This document shows, piece by piece, positions 7,720 through 15,610 of a stretch of 33,117 bases of DNA; the stretch's first letter is position 1, and every line of letters starts with the position of its first letter. The notes under the pieces are model-generated. The model saw only the letters and a list, made by a program, of their open reading frames with translations. It made no database searches and was not told where the DNA came from. The translations under genes and the position numbers were made by a program. The stretch comes from 2-01-FULL-51-21 sp964348955. GTDB lineage: Bacteria > Patescibacteriota > Minisyncoccia > Phycocordibacterales > 2-01-FULL-51-21. Where the stretch lies: assembly GCA_964348955.1 (NCBI GenBank), contig CAYGEN010000004.1:1-33117 (forward strand), read 5' to 3'.

Positions 7720-8624
7720 CTTGAATGTAATAGGAGCTCTAACACTGCGGGAATTTCCTCCGGCGCGTCGACAACATGCGCGCCGGCTTTTTTGAGCGCA
7801 TGTATTTTCTCCGATGCAGAACTGTTCCCGCCACCTACAATAGCTCCCGCATGGCCAAGCGGCGTTCCGTGAGGCAGTGATTCCGCAAAGAGTCCGGCAA
7901 TAAGAGCAACGACCGGCTTTTGTATCTCTCCCCGCGCGAGCGCTTCCGCAAATCTTATTTCGTACACCCCGCCTATCTCTCCAAAAATAACCACCACTTC
8001 CGTCTCCGGGTCTTTTTCAAACTCATGGGCGAGACTCAAAAAATTAGAGCCGATAAGCACATCGCCGCCGATGCCTACGGCCGTACTCTGCCCGAATCCT
8101 TTCTCGGTCAAAATACGGGAGATTTCCGCCGTCATGCCGCCGCTTTTTGATACTACACCGACCGGACCGGAAGTGAAAACAGTCCGGTCAAGCCCGCCGC
8201 CGCCGATACTGCCAAGCTTGCACTTTCCGGGAGAAATAATGCCGACCGAACTCGGGCCGATCAAGCGGACACCGGTAGCGCGGGCGCGGGCAAGCATCTC
8301 TGCAACACGCGCCACCGGAATGCCTTCCGTCAAAATATTGATGAGCGGTATCCGCTCATTGAGCGCTTCCAAGACGGCATGCGGCGCAAATGGCGCCGGC
8401 ACCACCACGAGCGAAGCGTTAATTTCGGGAAACTGCCGGCGCGCTTGCGCTATTGTATCAAAAATCGGAATACCTTCCTCGGTTTTTGAATATCCCTTAC
8501 CCGGCACCACTCCTGCGAGCACCTTCGTGCCGTATGTCAACATTTCGCGCGCAACTCGGGAGCCCTCTTTTCCCGTAATTCCTTGAATAAGAACCCGCGT
8601 GTTTTCATTGACGAGAATTGCCAT
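7716..8624 (-). CDS. CoA-ligase alpha subunit-like (SucD / citryl-CoA synthetase small subunit)
   Basis: This 302-residue protein follows the SucD plan. An N-terminal CoA-binding Rossmann domain has GITGKEG (15-21) and YGTKVLAGVVPGKG (31-44). A ligase domain follows, with SKSGGMTAEI (159-168) and the phosphohistidine loop LGHAGAIVGGG, His258 being the expected phosphorylated residue. In succinyl-CoA synthetase this subunit binds CoA and the acid. In Hydrogenobacter-type citryl-CoA synthetase and in ATP-citrate lyase the equivalent part forms citryl-CoA. It lies 1 bp after the beta-like gene and overlaps the lyase gene by four bases, favouring the citrate reading over a TCA-cycle succinyl-CoA synthetase. 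No other TCA-cycle gene is nearby. Confidence 0.85.
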   Translation of the reverse strand: MAILVNENTRVLIQGITGKEGSRVAREMLTYGTKVLAGVVPGKGYSKTEEGIPIFDTIAQARRQFPEINASLVVVPAPFAPHAVLEALNERIPLINILTEGIPVARVAEMLARARATGVRLIGPSSVGIISPGKCKLGSIGGGGLDRTVFTSGPVGVVSKSGGMTAEISRILTEKGFGQSTAVGIGGDVLIGSNFLSLAHEFEKDPETEVVVIFGEIGGVYEIRFAEALARGEIQKPVVALIAGLFAESLPHGTPLGHAGAIVGGGNSSASEKIHALKKAGAHVVDAPEEIPAVLELLLHSR

Positions 8625-8625
8625 A

Positions 8626-9672
8626 TTATGTCATTGCCCGTAAAAGTAACCGAGCCGATTCCGCCATGGATACATCGGGTCCGCACAAGCGTATATTGTA
8701 ACCCTCTTCCCTGGCCGCCTTTCCGATCAGCGCAAAGGCCTCTTCCCGCCGCGGCCCATCCCGACGAATAACAATCGGGTAAGCGGGTTTTGGATTAACG
8801 GCACGCAAACCCGCAAGAAACCCGGAAAGTGTTTCGTATAAATCGGTAAAATTTGCCGTACCTCCAACGACCCAGCAACCTGCAAGACCGGGTTGAGAGA
8901 GCGCTCTTTTGGCAAGGGCTTCAACGACGCTTGCCGGCGGATTGCCCGAGTACTCGGCATAGTTTGCCGGCCTGCCGCCCTCTTTGAGGAGCATATCAAG
9001 ACATAACATGGAAGCGCCGCCGCCGGAAGCAATGACGGCAATGTCGCCCCCAAGTTCAATAAACGGTCTCACGCTCACGGCCATTGCATTGTCATCAAGC
9101 GCCACTTTTGCGTCGCCGGCGACGAGTGTTCCATCCGCCAACTGAAAGAGTGGGTTTATTTCAACCAGGAGCGCGTTCTTTTCTTGAAACAATTTCCATA
9201 TCTTTCCGATAAGCGCGCGGAGCGATTTCTCCTTTTCATCATCAAGTCCGAAAGCACCATGCGCTATTTTTGTCGGTCCGACAAAAGGATCTACGGGAAA
9301 TACGCGAGCCGCGACCGTTCCCGACCCGCCCTTAGTGGAGAACGCGAGCACGGGTCCTTGACCGTCATAGCTTACGCTGATATACCACTCGCGAGCGGAA
9401 ACGATGCACTCTTCAACAAGCACGCTCTCCGGTAAAAATCCGCCGAGCCGCTTTTGCAACAACTTCCGTGCTTCTGTTTCGCATTCCTCGCGTGTGAGCG
9501 CCATGACAATGCCGCCGAGCTTTTTACGATCCGAAATGGGAACTTGCGCTTTCAACACATAAGGCGGCGCAAACGATATTTCATCTGAAGCGCAAAAGAG
9601 CTGTTGTCCTCTCGGGATAGCAATCCCGTACGCGCGAAAAAGCTCTTTTCCTTGATACTCCAAAAGATTCAT
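8626..9672 (-). CDS. ATP-grasp CoA-ligase beta subunit-like (SucC / ATP-citrate lyase N-terminal type)
   Basis: This 348-residue ATP-grasp protein starts with MNLLEYQGKELFRAYGI, typical of SucC and the ACL A-subunit. The metal/ATP region has LLVEINPLF (168-176) and GDAKVALDDNA (186-196). The C-terminal CoA-ligase domain starts near 208 (GGDIAVIASGGGASM). PIVIRRDGPRREEA (299-312) resembles the RRGGPN element of ATP-citrate lyase more than the corresponding succinyl-CoA synthetase segment. The subunit would bind ATP and phosphorylate the alpha-subunit histidine. It is slightly shorter than usual SucC (about 385 residues). It is the first gene of the citrate module and overlaps the end of the GT9 gene by four bases. 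Substrate assignment is inference. Confidence 0.82.
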   Translation of the reverse strand: MNLLEYQGKELFRAYGIAIPRGQQLFCASDEISFAPPYVLKAQVPISDRKKLGGIVMALTREECETEARKLLQKRLGGFLPESVLVEECIVSAREWYISVSYDGQGPVLAFSTKGGSGTVAARVFPVDPFVGPTKIAHGAFGLDDEKEKSLRALIGKIWKLFQEKNALLVEINPLFQLADGTLVAGDAKVALDDNAMAVSVRPFIELGGDIAVIASGGGASMLCLDMLLKEGGRPANYAEYSGNPPASVVEALAKRALSQPGLAGCWVVGGTANFTDLYETLSGFLAGLRAVNPKPAYPIVIRRDGPRREEAFALIGKAAREEGYNIRLCGPDVSMAESARLLLRAMT

Positions 9673-10814
9673 GAGTTTTGTTTCAAAAGGCGCGCCACCG
9701 CTTCCGCAACTTCTTCAACCGTAATTGCCTGCGCCGCCTGCCGGCTTAATGCGGGATCCCCCGCCTCGCGAAACGCGAAAATGCTCGGCTCAATTGTAGC
9801 AGGCGGTGTAAGAACAATACACTGTCGCCCGCGCGGCGCCTGCTCGCTTGGGTCAACTGGACCGATGATGTCAATGAGCGGTATGCCGAGCGCGTCCGCA
9901 ATGTGAATAGGTCCCGTATCGGCGGCGATAAAAAGAGAGAAGCGGCGCATGAGCGAAGGAAGTTCCTCAAGCGAAAAATCATACGCGTCAACCGCGCCAT
10001 GCGGCAGAGAGATGCCAAGCCACTCCAACCGTTTTTTCTCCGCCGGGGTTCCAATAAAAACAACGGATGCCTGATACTCTTTCATGAGACGCTCCGCCAG
10101 AGCGACAAAACGCTCCGGAGGCCATTCTTTTATCGGATTGCCCGCAAAGAAACTCATTCCAATCAGAAACGCATTAACGGGTATGTTGCGCGACGCAAAA
10201 AAGCGCGCAATTTTTTCATCCGCATCCGGCGCAACAAACACTTCTTTCCGCACCTCGGTAGCGCGGATACCAATCGGGAGAAGGGTGCGAAGATACAGCT
10301 CCGGCAAAAAAACTCCCGGTTCGTATTTCACGCGATGCGTGTTCAGCCAATCGGTGAAAAATTCGGCGGGCGGACGCGGTTGGCGGACAATCTTTATTCT
10401 TACCGGAACATCGGCAAAAACAGAAATAAGCGTCCCAAAAACGCTCCCGGCAAGATTGAGCGCGACATCGCACCGGAGCGCCCGCACCCGTTTAAAAAAG
10501 CGGAACACGCCGAAAAAATGTTCATACTCGTCAAACTCAAAAACAACAAGCTCGTCAATGTGCGGATTGTTTTTGAGAATGCCAGCCGCTTTCGGGCCGA
10601 CGACAACCGCGACGCAACGGTCAGGAAAATGTTCCTTGAGCGCACGGAGCACGGGCGTGGCGCAAATAATATCGCCGACGCGCGTCAGTTGCGGGATAAC
10701 GAGTATCCGCTTCGGGGAAGATTTTGGATGCCGGCGCGGGAAGCGAAGAAGAAACCACAACCACGCAAGCGCTACGAGTAGATACCGCCGTATGTTTGAG
10801 AGAAAATGGTGCAC
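9669..10814 (-). CDS. Glycosyltransferase family 9 (heptosyltransferase-like)
   Basis: This 381-residue GT-B enzyme shows the GT9 N-terminal signature RILVIPQLTRVGDIICATPVL (36-56) and the C-terminal donor-site block FIAADTGPIHIADALGIPLIDIIGP (295-319). GT9 includes ADP-heptose:LPS heptosyltransferases, and many members in non-LPS bacteria have unknown donors. An N-terminal hydrophobic stretch (YLLVALAWLWFLL, 11-23) followed by arginines suggests membrane association on the cytoplasmic side. It starts three bases after the stop of the carbamoyltransferase gene, without an SD. There is no heptose-synthesis gene in the window, so the donor is probably not heptose. Confidence 0.9.
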   Translation of the reverse strand: MHHFLSNIRRYLLVALAWLWFLLRFPRRHPKSSPKRILVIPQLTRVGDIICATPVLRALKEHFPDRCVAVVVGPKAAGILKNNPHIDELVVFEFDEYEHFFGVFRFFKRVRALRCDVALNLAGSVFGTLISVFADVPVRIKIVRQPRPPAEFFTDWLNTHRVKYEPGVFLPELYLRTLLPIGIRATEVRKEVFVAPDADEKIARFFASRNIPVNAFLIGMSFFAGNPIKEWPPERFVALAERLMKEYQASVVFIGTPAEKKRLEWLGISLPHGAVDAYDFSLEELPSLMRRFSLFIAADTGPIHIADALGIPLIDIIGPVDPSEQAPRGRQCIVLTPPATIEPSIFAFREAGDPALSRQAAQAITVEEVAEAVARLLKQNS

Positions 10815-10817
10815 GGC

Positions 10818-13049
10818 TCATTTATTAGAATCACCATGCGCAATGTTTGGAAACTCCTTGAGCACCTCCATGAGAGAACGCCCCATGGTGTCATAGGGAG
10901 CGTAAAGAGGCTTTTTAATCCCGAGCTTCCGAATATAGCGTTCAATCTCTGGCTGGTACTCATGTGAGGAGATGAGAATCTCATCGTTGGAACCAGAACG
11001 AATGGCGTTCGCGCTGACGCTTCTATACGGAAGAGATGCGTTTGTGGCATCGTTCTTTTTCTCGAAATGGTGAAAGCCGACAATAGATAATAAATCAAAG
11101 TAGGGAATCTTTGCGCGAAGCGCTGCGGTGTGATCTGGCGTACCAATGATGAGAATACGCTTTCCGCCCCAGTACCACTCCATAACCTTCTTTTCGAGTT
11201 CATACTTGGCTCGATATTTAGCATGCCACTTGGACATCTTATTGGACTCAGCAATAAAATTCTCACGCTCCTTCATATCGTAGCCCGGGAAAAAACGCTG
11301 GATAAGAAGCCGATAGCGCTTCTCGCAACTCTTGATTCTATCGCGTTCCATGCGCGCCACGAGGACGCTCTTTCCTTTAACACTTTTCGCCTCAATAAGT
11401 TCATCGCCAATCACCAAATAGTCCATATCGGTGCGGAGAAAACACGCCATGGCATCAAGCGGAGTCTCAACAATCGGTTCACCGGCATCATTAAACGACG
11501 TATTTAAAATGCAGGGCACGCCGGTGTGCTCCCCGAACGCTTTGACGAGGTCATAGAAAATACCGTTCTCCTCTTTCGTTACCGTTTGGACGCGCGCGGT
11601 ATGGTCAACGTGCGTTATGGAAGGAACAATCTCCGGCTTTATCACCTTGGCAACCAGAAGCATGAACGGAGAAGGTCTGCCATCGAGCGCAAAGTAGTCG
11701 GAAGCGCGCTCAAGAAGTACCGCCGGTGCAAAGGGTCGGTACGATTCGCGGTGCTTAATTCTCTCGTTAACAATATCCTTCATTTCCGCACGGCGGCTGT
11801 CAGCTAAAATACTTCGATGTCCCAAGGCCCGCGGCCCGTACTCACATCCTCCTTGAAACCAGCCGATGATCTTGCCTTCGGCAATGCGCATCGCCACCTC
11901 TCTCACGGTAGTTTTTTGATGGGGTATCCGGTATTTCTTAAGGAGTGATGCCACTTCCCGCTTCTCGTACATTTTCCCTACATAGGCGTTTTTCATGGAT
12001 ATCTTGGTTTTCTTTCGGTTCGGTTGAAAGACGTTGTAATAACCCCACAGCGCAAGACCGAAAGGAATGCCCGCATCCGCGCAGGCGGGAAAGATGTAAA
12101 TGTCTTCGAATTTACTTCGGTCAAGCATAATTTTATTTGAAACCGAATTGAGCCCCACCCCTCCCGCAACACAAAGGTTCTTTGAGTGCGTCTTCTCATA
12201 CAAATCGCGTGCCAGATGGGTAAGTGCTCGTTCCGTTTCCGCCTGCACTTCAAAAGCCACGCGCGCGAAGTACGGTTTAGTAACATCCTCCTTGTTCACA
12301 CACTTTTTGTGCGGAATCTTTATGGGGTCTATTTTTTTCTCCGGCTCTACAAAATCAAACACATCGGAGTATGGCCGCCGACGCATAAATGACGAATAAT
12401 CGGTCTCGATGCCTCGAAGCGCGCCATGGATATTAAGGACTGGTTTGTATTTTTCGCCGTAGGGTGCAAGCCCCATCGTTTTTCCTTCGCCGCCTGTGCC
12501 GAGATTCAGGATGTTTTTGGTTACGGCGCTATACACGCCTCCAATGCCACGGTATGCGTAGTTTTCAATGAGCGAAAGACGGGTGCCTTTCCCGCAAAAA
12601 TAGGAGGTGGTCTCAAGTTCGGATCCAATACCGTCAACAATAAGAACCGCCGCATCATTAAAGCCGCTCGTATAATACGCGGCGGCGGCGTGCGCTTCAT
12701 GGTGCCGAATTGTCCGAATCTTCTTAGGGTCAATCGCAAACTTGAGCTTGAGGTAATCGTACTCACCGATGCGATACGAGAGGCCGGAGTTAAACCACCG
12801 CCTCACCTGAATATAGTCGGTCATGAGAATATCAATCTGGTCAAGCGATGTTAGTCCAAAGTGATCCATGCAATATCCTATTGAGTGCACCGGAAATACA
12901 TACGGATACTTTTTCCGAATCAATCGCTCTTCTTCAATGGCAATGTAGTCAAGGAGTTTTCCATCCGCGCCGCATTTCAAGAGCGCCGCGCCAGAATCCT
13001 GGTTTGCGAAGCTCTGAATGCCTAAAATAAAATAGTTTCCTTTGTGCAT
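10818..13049 (-). CDS. NodU-family O-carbamoyltransferase with extra C-terminal Rossmann-like domain
   Basis: This 743-residue protein has a complete carbamoyltransferase in its first 555 or so residues: HHEAHAAAAYY (116-126), CVAGGVGLNSVSN (293-305) and GGCEYGPRALGHRSILADSR (400-419). It is clearly a paralogue of the 593-residue copy at 2573-4354. The remaining 190 residues are not part of the standard family. After a basic linker there is KRILIIGTPDHTAAL (630-644), then DEILISSHEYQPEIERYI (689-706) and a closing KPLYAPYD. This looks like the Rossmann-like C-terminal domain found in sugar C-methyltransferases and PglD-type proteins, which binds or presents a sugar or cofactor. That domain assignment is inference. 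The ATG is 11 bp after the preceding stop, with no SD. Confidence 0.92.
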   Translation of the reverse strand: MHKGNYFILGIQSFANQDSGAALLKCGADGKLLDYIAIEEERLIRKKYPYVFPVHSIGYCMDHFGLTSLDQIDILMTDYIQVRRWFNSGLSYRIGEYDYLKLKFAIDPKKIRTIRHHEAHAAAAYYTSGFNDAAVLIVDGIGSELETTSYFCGKGTRLSLIENYAYRGIGGVYSAVTKNILNLGTGGEGKTMGLAPYGEKYKPVLNIHGALRGIETDYSSFMRRRPYSDVFDFVEPEKKIDPIKIPHKKCVNKEDVTKPYFARVAFEVQAETERALTHLARDLYEKTHSKNLCVAGGVGLNSVSNKIMLDRSKFEDIYIFPACADAGIPFGLALWGYYNVFQPNRKKTKISMKNAYVGKMYEKREVASLLKKYRIPHQKTTVREVAMRIAEGKIIGWFQGGCEYGPRALGHRSILADSRRAEMKDIVNERIKHRESYRPFAPAVLLERASDYFALDGRPSPFMLLVAKVIKPEIVPSITHVDHTARVQTVTKEENGIFYDLVKAFGEHTGVPCILNTSFNDAGEPIVETPLDAMACFLRTDMDYLVIGDELIEAKSVKGKSVLVARMERDRIKSCEKRYRLLIQRFFPGYDMKERENFIAESNKMSKWHAKYRAKYELEKKVMEWYWGGKRILIIGTPDHTAALRAKIPYFDLLSIVGFHHFEKKNDATNASLPYRSVSANAIRSGSNDEILISSHEYQPEIERYIRKLGIKKPLYAPYDTMGRSLMEVLKEFPNIAHGDSNK

Positions 13050-13060
13050 ACTTTTTATTT

Positions 13061-14203
13061 TTACAGGACGGCAATGGCGGTGTTTCCGAATGCGTCATTC
13101 GCGGCAGTGCCAATGGCAGCCACCGCTTCTTGCCCATTATACTGCCAACTCCCCTCCTCTCGTTTCGTGACATCCACCCTCTCTTCCCTGCCATCTTCAT
13201 AACGCACGGCGACATAGGGCATACCGCCGAACACTTGGTGGTTGGCCTGTATGGTAAACTCTTTTGCCTTATTTTTAGTCACCGTAAGCGAGAGCCGAGG
13301 CGGCGACCGAAGCGACAAACTCTCGCGCACCGCGTCAAGCGCATTGCGATACTCCCAGTGCACCGTTGGAAATTTTTTTGCCACTTTTTCAAGAAAACGA
13401 TGCGCGAGGGCAAATTCTTCCATCGCGCTCTTGTAGTAATCATGTGTGACATAAGAGAGTATCGGTTGTTTGCCGGCGGCGGCAAGCTCAAATGCCAAAA
13501 CCACATCGCGCTCCGTAAGCGTGTTTGAGCCTCCTTTCGCCGCAACCGGCAGCCCGCGCACAATGACCCGCCGCATCGCGCCCTTGCTTTGGTAATCGTT
13601 TGCGGCGGGATGATAAGGCAACCAGTCTCGCGGCGCTCGCGACCAGTCATAGGCTCCCTCCTTCACCGCCGGTGAGTTGTTTGAATAGTCAAAGGGAATG
13701 AAGCGTTCAAGCCACCCTGAAGCCGCATCATCTTCCACATAGCCGCCAGCCCGAAATACCGATGAGAAAAAGTTTCGCTCAAGAATTTTTTTGTTGAGCA
13801 CCGCTTCATACCACCTTGAGTCTCCCCAGTTTCTATTCCACCCCCATGAACCGTCCTTCGGCGGATGGTGGTAATGCCAATAGAGACCATCGCCACTTTT
13901 GGCAAGCGTCGCATCGCTTAAGACATTAGTGCGGTACCTATCAAGGATTTGGTGAAATCCACTCACCTGCTTTCGCTTCGCATACGATGGGTCGTCTTCG
14001 CGATAACCGACCCAATCAAGTATAAACCAGCTAAAGCGCATGGGTTGTCCACTCCGGTCGCGCCGCTCTAGCCGAAAGCGCTCGGTCATGTCCCGCATCG
14101 CCGCGAGAAGGTCATTCCAATTATTATAGAGGTCATCGCGGCCGTAGGAAGGACCTTCCGTATCGAGCATGGGGACGACAAAAAGTATGTTTTTGTTACG
14201 CAT
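13061..14203 (-). CDS. Putative polysaccharide deacetylase-like protein (NodB/CE4-type fold)
   Basis: This 380-residue protein has motif spacing reminiscent of CE4 (NodB) deacetylases. DTEGP (14-18) after the first strand FVVPML would correspond to the catalytic Asp motif. HYHHPP (110-115) is a candidate metal-binding His cluster. FRAGGY (150-155) followed by IPFDYSN (169-175) matches motif 3 of the fold, and YVTHDYY (251-257) lies on a late strand. A C-terminal beta-rich region (about 300-380) may be a separate domain. The enzyme would remove an N- or O-acetyl group from a sugar or intermediate. I chose the ATG at 14203, 8 bp after the upstream stop; the frame extends to 14275 but would overlap the preceding gene. 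No SD. Overall identity to known deacetylases may be low. Confidence 0.6.
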   Translation of the reverse strand: MRNKNILFVVPMLDTEGPSYGRDDLYNNWNDLLAAMRDMTERFRLERRDRSGQPMRFSWFILDWVGYREDDPSYAKRKQVSGFHQILDRYRTNVLSDATLAKSGDGLYWHYHHPPKDGSWGWNRNWGDSRWYEAVLNKKILERNFFSSVFRAGGYVEDDAASGWLERFIPFDYSNNSPAVKEGAYDWSRAPRDWLPYHPAANDYQSKGAMRRVIVRGLPVAAKGGSNTLTERDVVLAFELAAAGKQPILSYVTHDYYKSAMEEFALAHRFLEKVAKKFPTVHWEYRNALDAVRESLSLRSPPRLSLTVTKNKAKEFTIQANHQVFGGMPYVAVRYEDGREERVDVTKREEGSWQYNGQEAVAAIGTAANDAFGNTAIAVL

Positions 14204-14211
14204 GGGGTTTT

Positions 14212-15585
14212 TTATACAAACGAGCGCAGTGCCGCGGCAAGCCGCGCGCTCGCTTGACCGTCCTGCGCTCCGCACTGTTCAAGAACGATTCGTGCGCGCG
14301 CAGTGCGGTGGTCAGCGGGATACGAGAGTGCGTGGTTGATGAGCTTAATCAACTCCTCGGAACTTTTTGCCATAACGACGCCACCGGTTTGCACAACCCG
14401 TTGCATGTGGTCAAAATCAAAACCGTGCACGAATCCTTGATAATATCCCTTTTTCTCGCGCCCCTCAAACGCTCGAAAAATAACGGGCTTGTCAAAAGCG
14501 GCGGCATCAATCGCAATCGTCGAGGTGCCTGAAATAACGAGCGACGAATGGAAGAGGGAATCTGCCAAATGTAAAAGGTCTCGCAAACTCATTTCATTTT
14601 CCTTCCGAGAGTTGCCGGTGAAAGAGACGCCCGGGTAGTCAAAAAGAATGTCGGCACAGCGGTGAAAGTTTTGGAGATTAACCGTATCTCCTGGCGGTAC
14701 CCGTACCAAAAACGCAAGGTCGCGAGGAAGTTTTCCCTCTTTAATGGCTTCGCAGAGAAGGTTAAACACCTCTGCGTCCGTGTCGGTAAATTTGTCCCCT
14801 TCCGGAGCGAGGAGAACCAGCCGCTTCGCGAGATGGGCGCCGATACGTTTGTAGAAATCCTCGCGTCTGGAGCGCGGATAGTTTTGGTAAGGATCAAAGT
14901 GGGGCATCCCAACAACCACAATGTCCGGCGCCTTCATATCCATGTACCGTATGGCCTCTTCTTTAATAATGTCGTTGTGTACTATTACCTTCTCGGGCAA
15001 CACGCGAACAATTCCTTTGGCCGTTAGGTAATCCCATGAGCGCACCATGCCGACCGTTTTGATGCCGCGACGTTTTGCCTCAATGAGAAACGCCGTATCA
15101 AGCGGTGATTTAATGTCAGTCGAGAAGAGAAGCGCTGGCTTGTATCGTTCAAAATAATCACCGAGTTGCGAAGACCCTGAAAAATGACGGTTAAGGTAGC
15201 GAAAAAGTCTGCGCACCACGCGCCGCCGACCGAATAGGCGCGCAATGAGCTCGGCAATAACCTGTTGGTAGCGACGGGGGTACCCGCGGTGCGACCGGCG
15301 AATAATCGACATGGTGCCCGTCGCAAGTAAGAGAAAGGAGAGACGCTGGAACCATTGCGTTTGCCTCGGCAATACGTTGTGGTGAATACCCTCGACATGC
15401 ACGCCACTATATTTTTTAAAAACTTTTAAAAAATAGTCAACCTTGAAATCGGGCACCAAAAGCACCACCGAGAGGTCATGCGTCGAGACTAACTGCGCTA
15501 GCACGCCACTTTCCAAAACCCGGGAGACAAGCCCATGAAAACAGGTGACCATGATGGTTTTATTCTGTTGTTCGGAATGCGCCAT
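14212..15585 (-). CDS. GT-B fold transferase, CDP-glycerol glycerophosphotransferase / surface-carbohydrate type
   Basis: This 457-residue soluble protein has two Rossmann-like halves. The N-terminal half has the strand FSTDIKSPLDTAFLIEAKRRG (154-174) and PEKVIVHNDIIKEEA (197-211). The C-terminal half has VVGMPHFDPY (224-233), LVLLAPEGDKF (256-266) and the donor-site block VISGTSTIAIDAAAFDKPVIF (350-370). That block is typical of TagF/TarB-like glycerophosphotransferases and related UDP-GlcNAc 2-epimerase-fold enzymes. It probably transfers a sugar or polyol phosphate to the growing glycan. It lies between a methyltransferase and a deacetylase-like gene, with 25 bp upstream and 8 bp downstream. 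The exact donor is unknown; the fold call is moderately secure. Confidence 0.65.
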   Translation of the reverse strand: MAHSEQQNKTIMVTCFHGLVSRVLESGVLAQLVSTHDLSVVLLVPDFKVDYFLKVFKKYSGVHVEGIHHNVLPRQTQWFQRLSFLLLATGTMSIIRRSHRGYPRRYQQVIAELIARLFGRRRVVRRLFRYLNRHFSGSSQLGDYFERYKPALLFSTDIKSPLDTAFLIEAKRRGIKTVGMVRSWDYLTAKGIVRVLPEKVIVHNDIIKEEAIRYMDMKAPDIVVVGMPHFDPYQNYPRSRREDFYKRIGAHLAKRLVLLAPEGDKFTDTDAEVFNLLCEAIKEGKLPRDLAFLVRVPPGDTVNLQNFHRCADILFDYPGVSFTGNSRKENEMSLRDLLHLADSLFHSSLVISGTSTIAIDAAAFDKPVIFRAFEGREKKGYYQGFVHGFDFDHMQRVVQTGGVVMAKSSEELIKLINHALSYPADHRTARARIVLEQCGAQDGQASARLAAALRSFV

Positions 15586-15610
15586 GGTGCGATATAGTTT
15601 CTACAATTTT

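Noticed and set aside
7006..9672. Reading the three CoA-related genes as an ordinary TCA-cycle succinyl-CoA synthetase plus citrate synthase
   Set aside because: The third protein is too short for citrate synthase and has the NVDG form of lyases, and the beta-like subunit carries an ACL-type RRxGP element. The possibility is kept only as an alternative.
9903..10781. Long plus-strand open frame (292 codons) opposite the GT9 gene
   Set aside because: Its translation is rich in Arg, Lys and Asn with no domain pattern, and the opposite strand carries clear GT9 motifs. It is a shadow frame.
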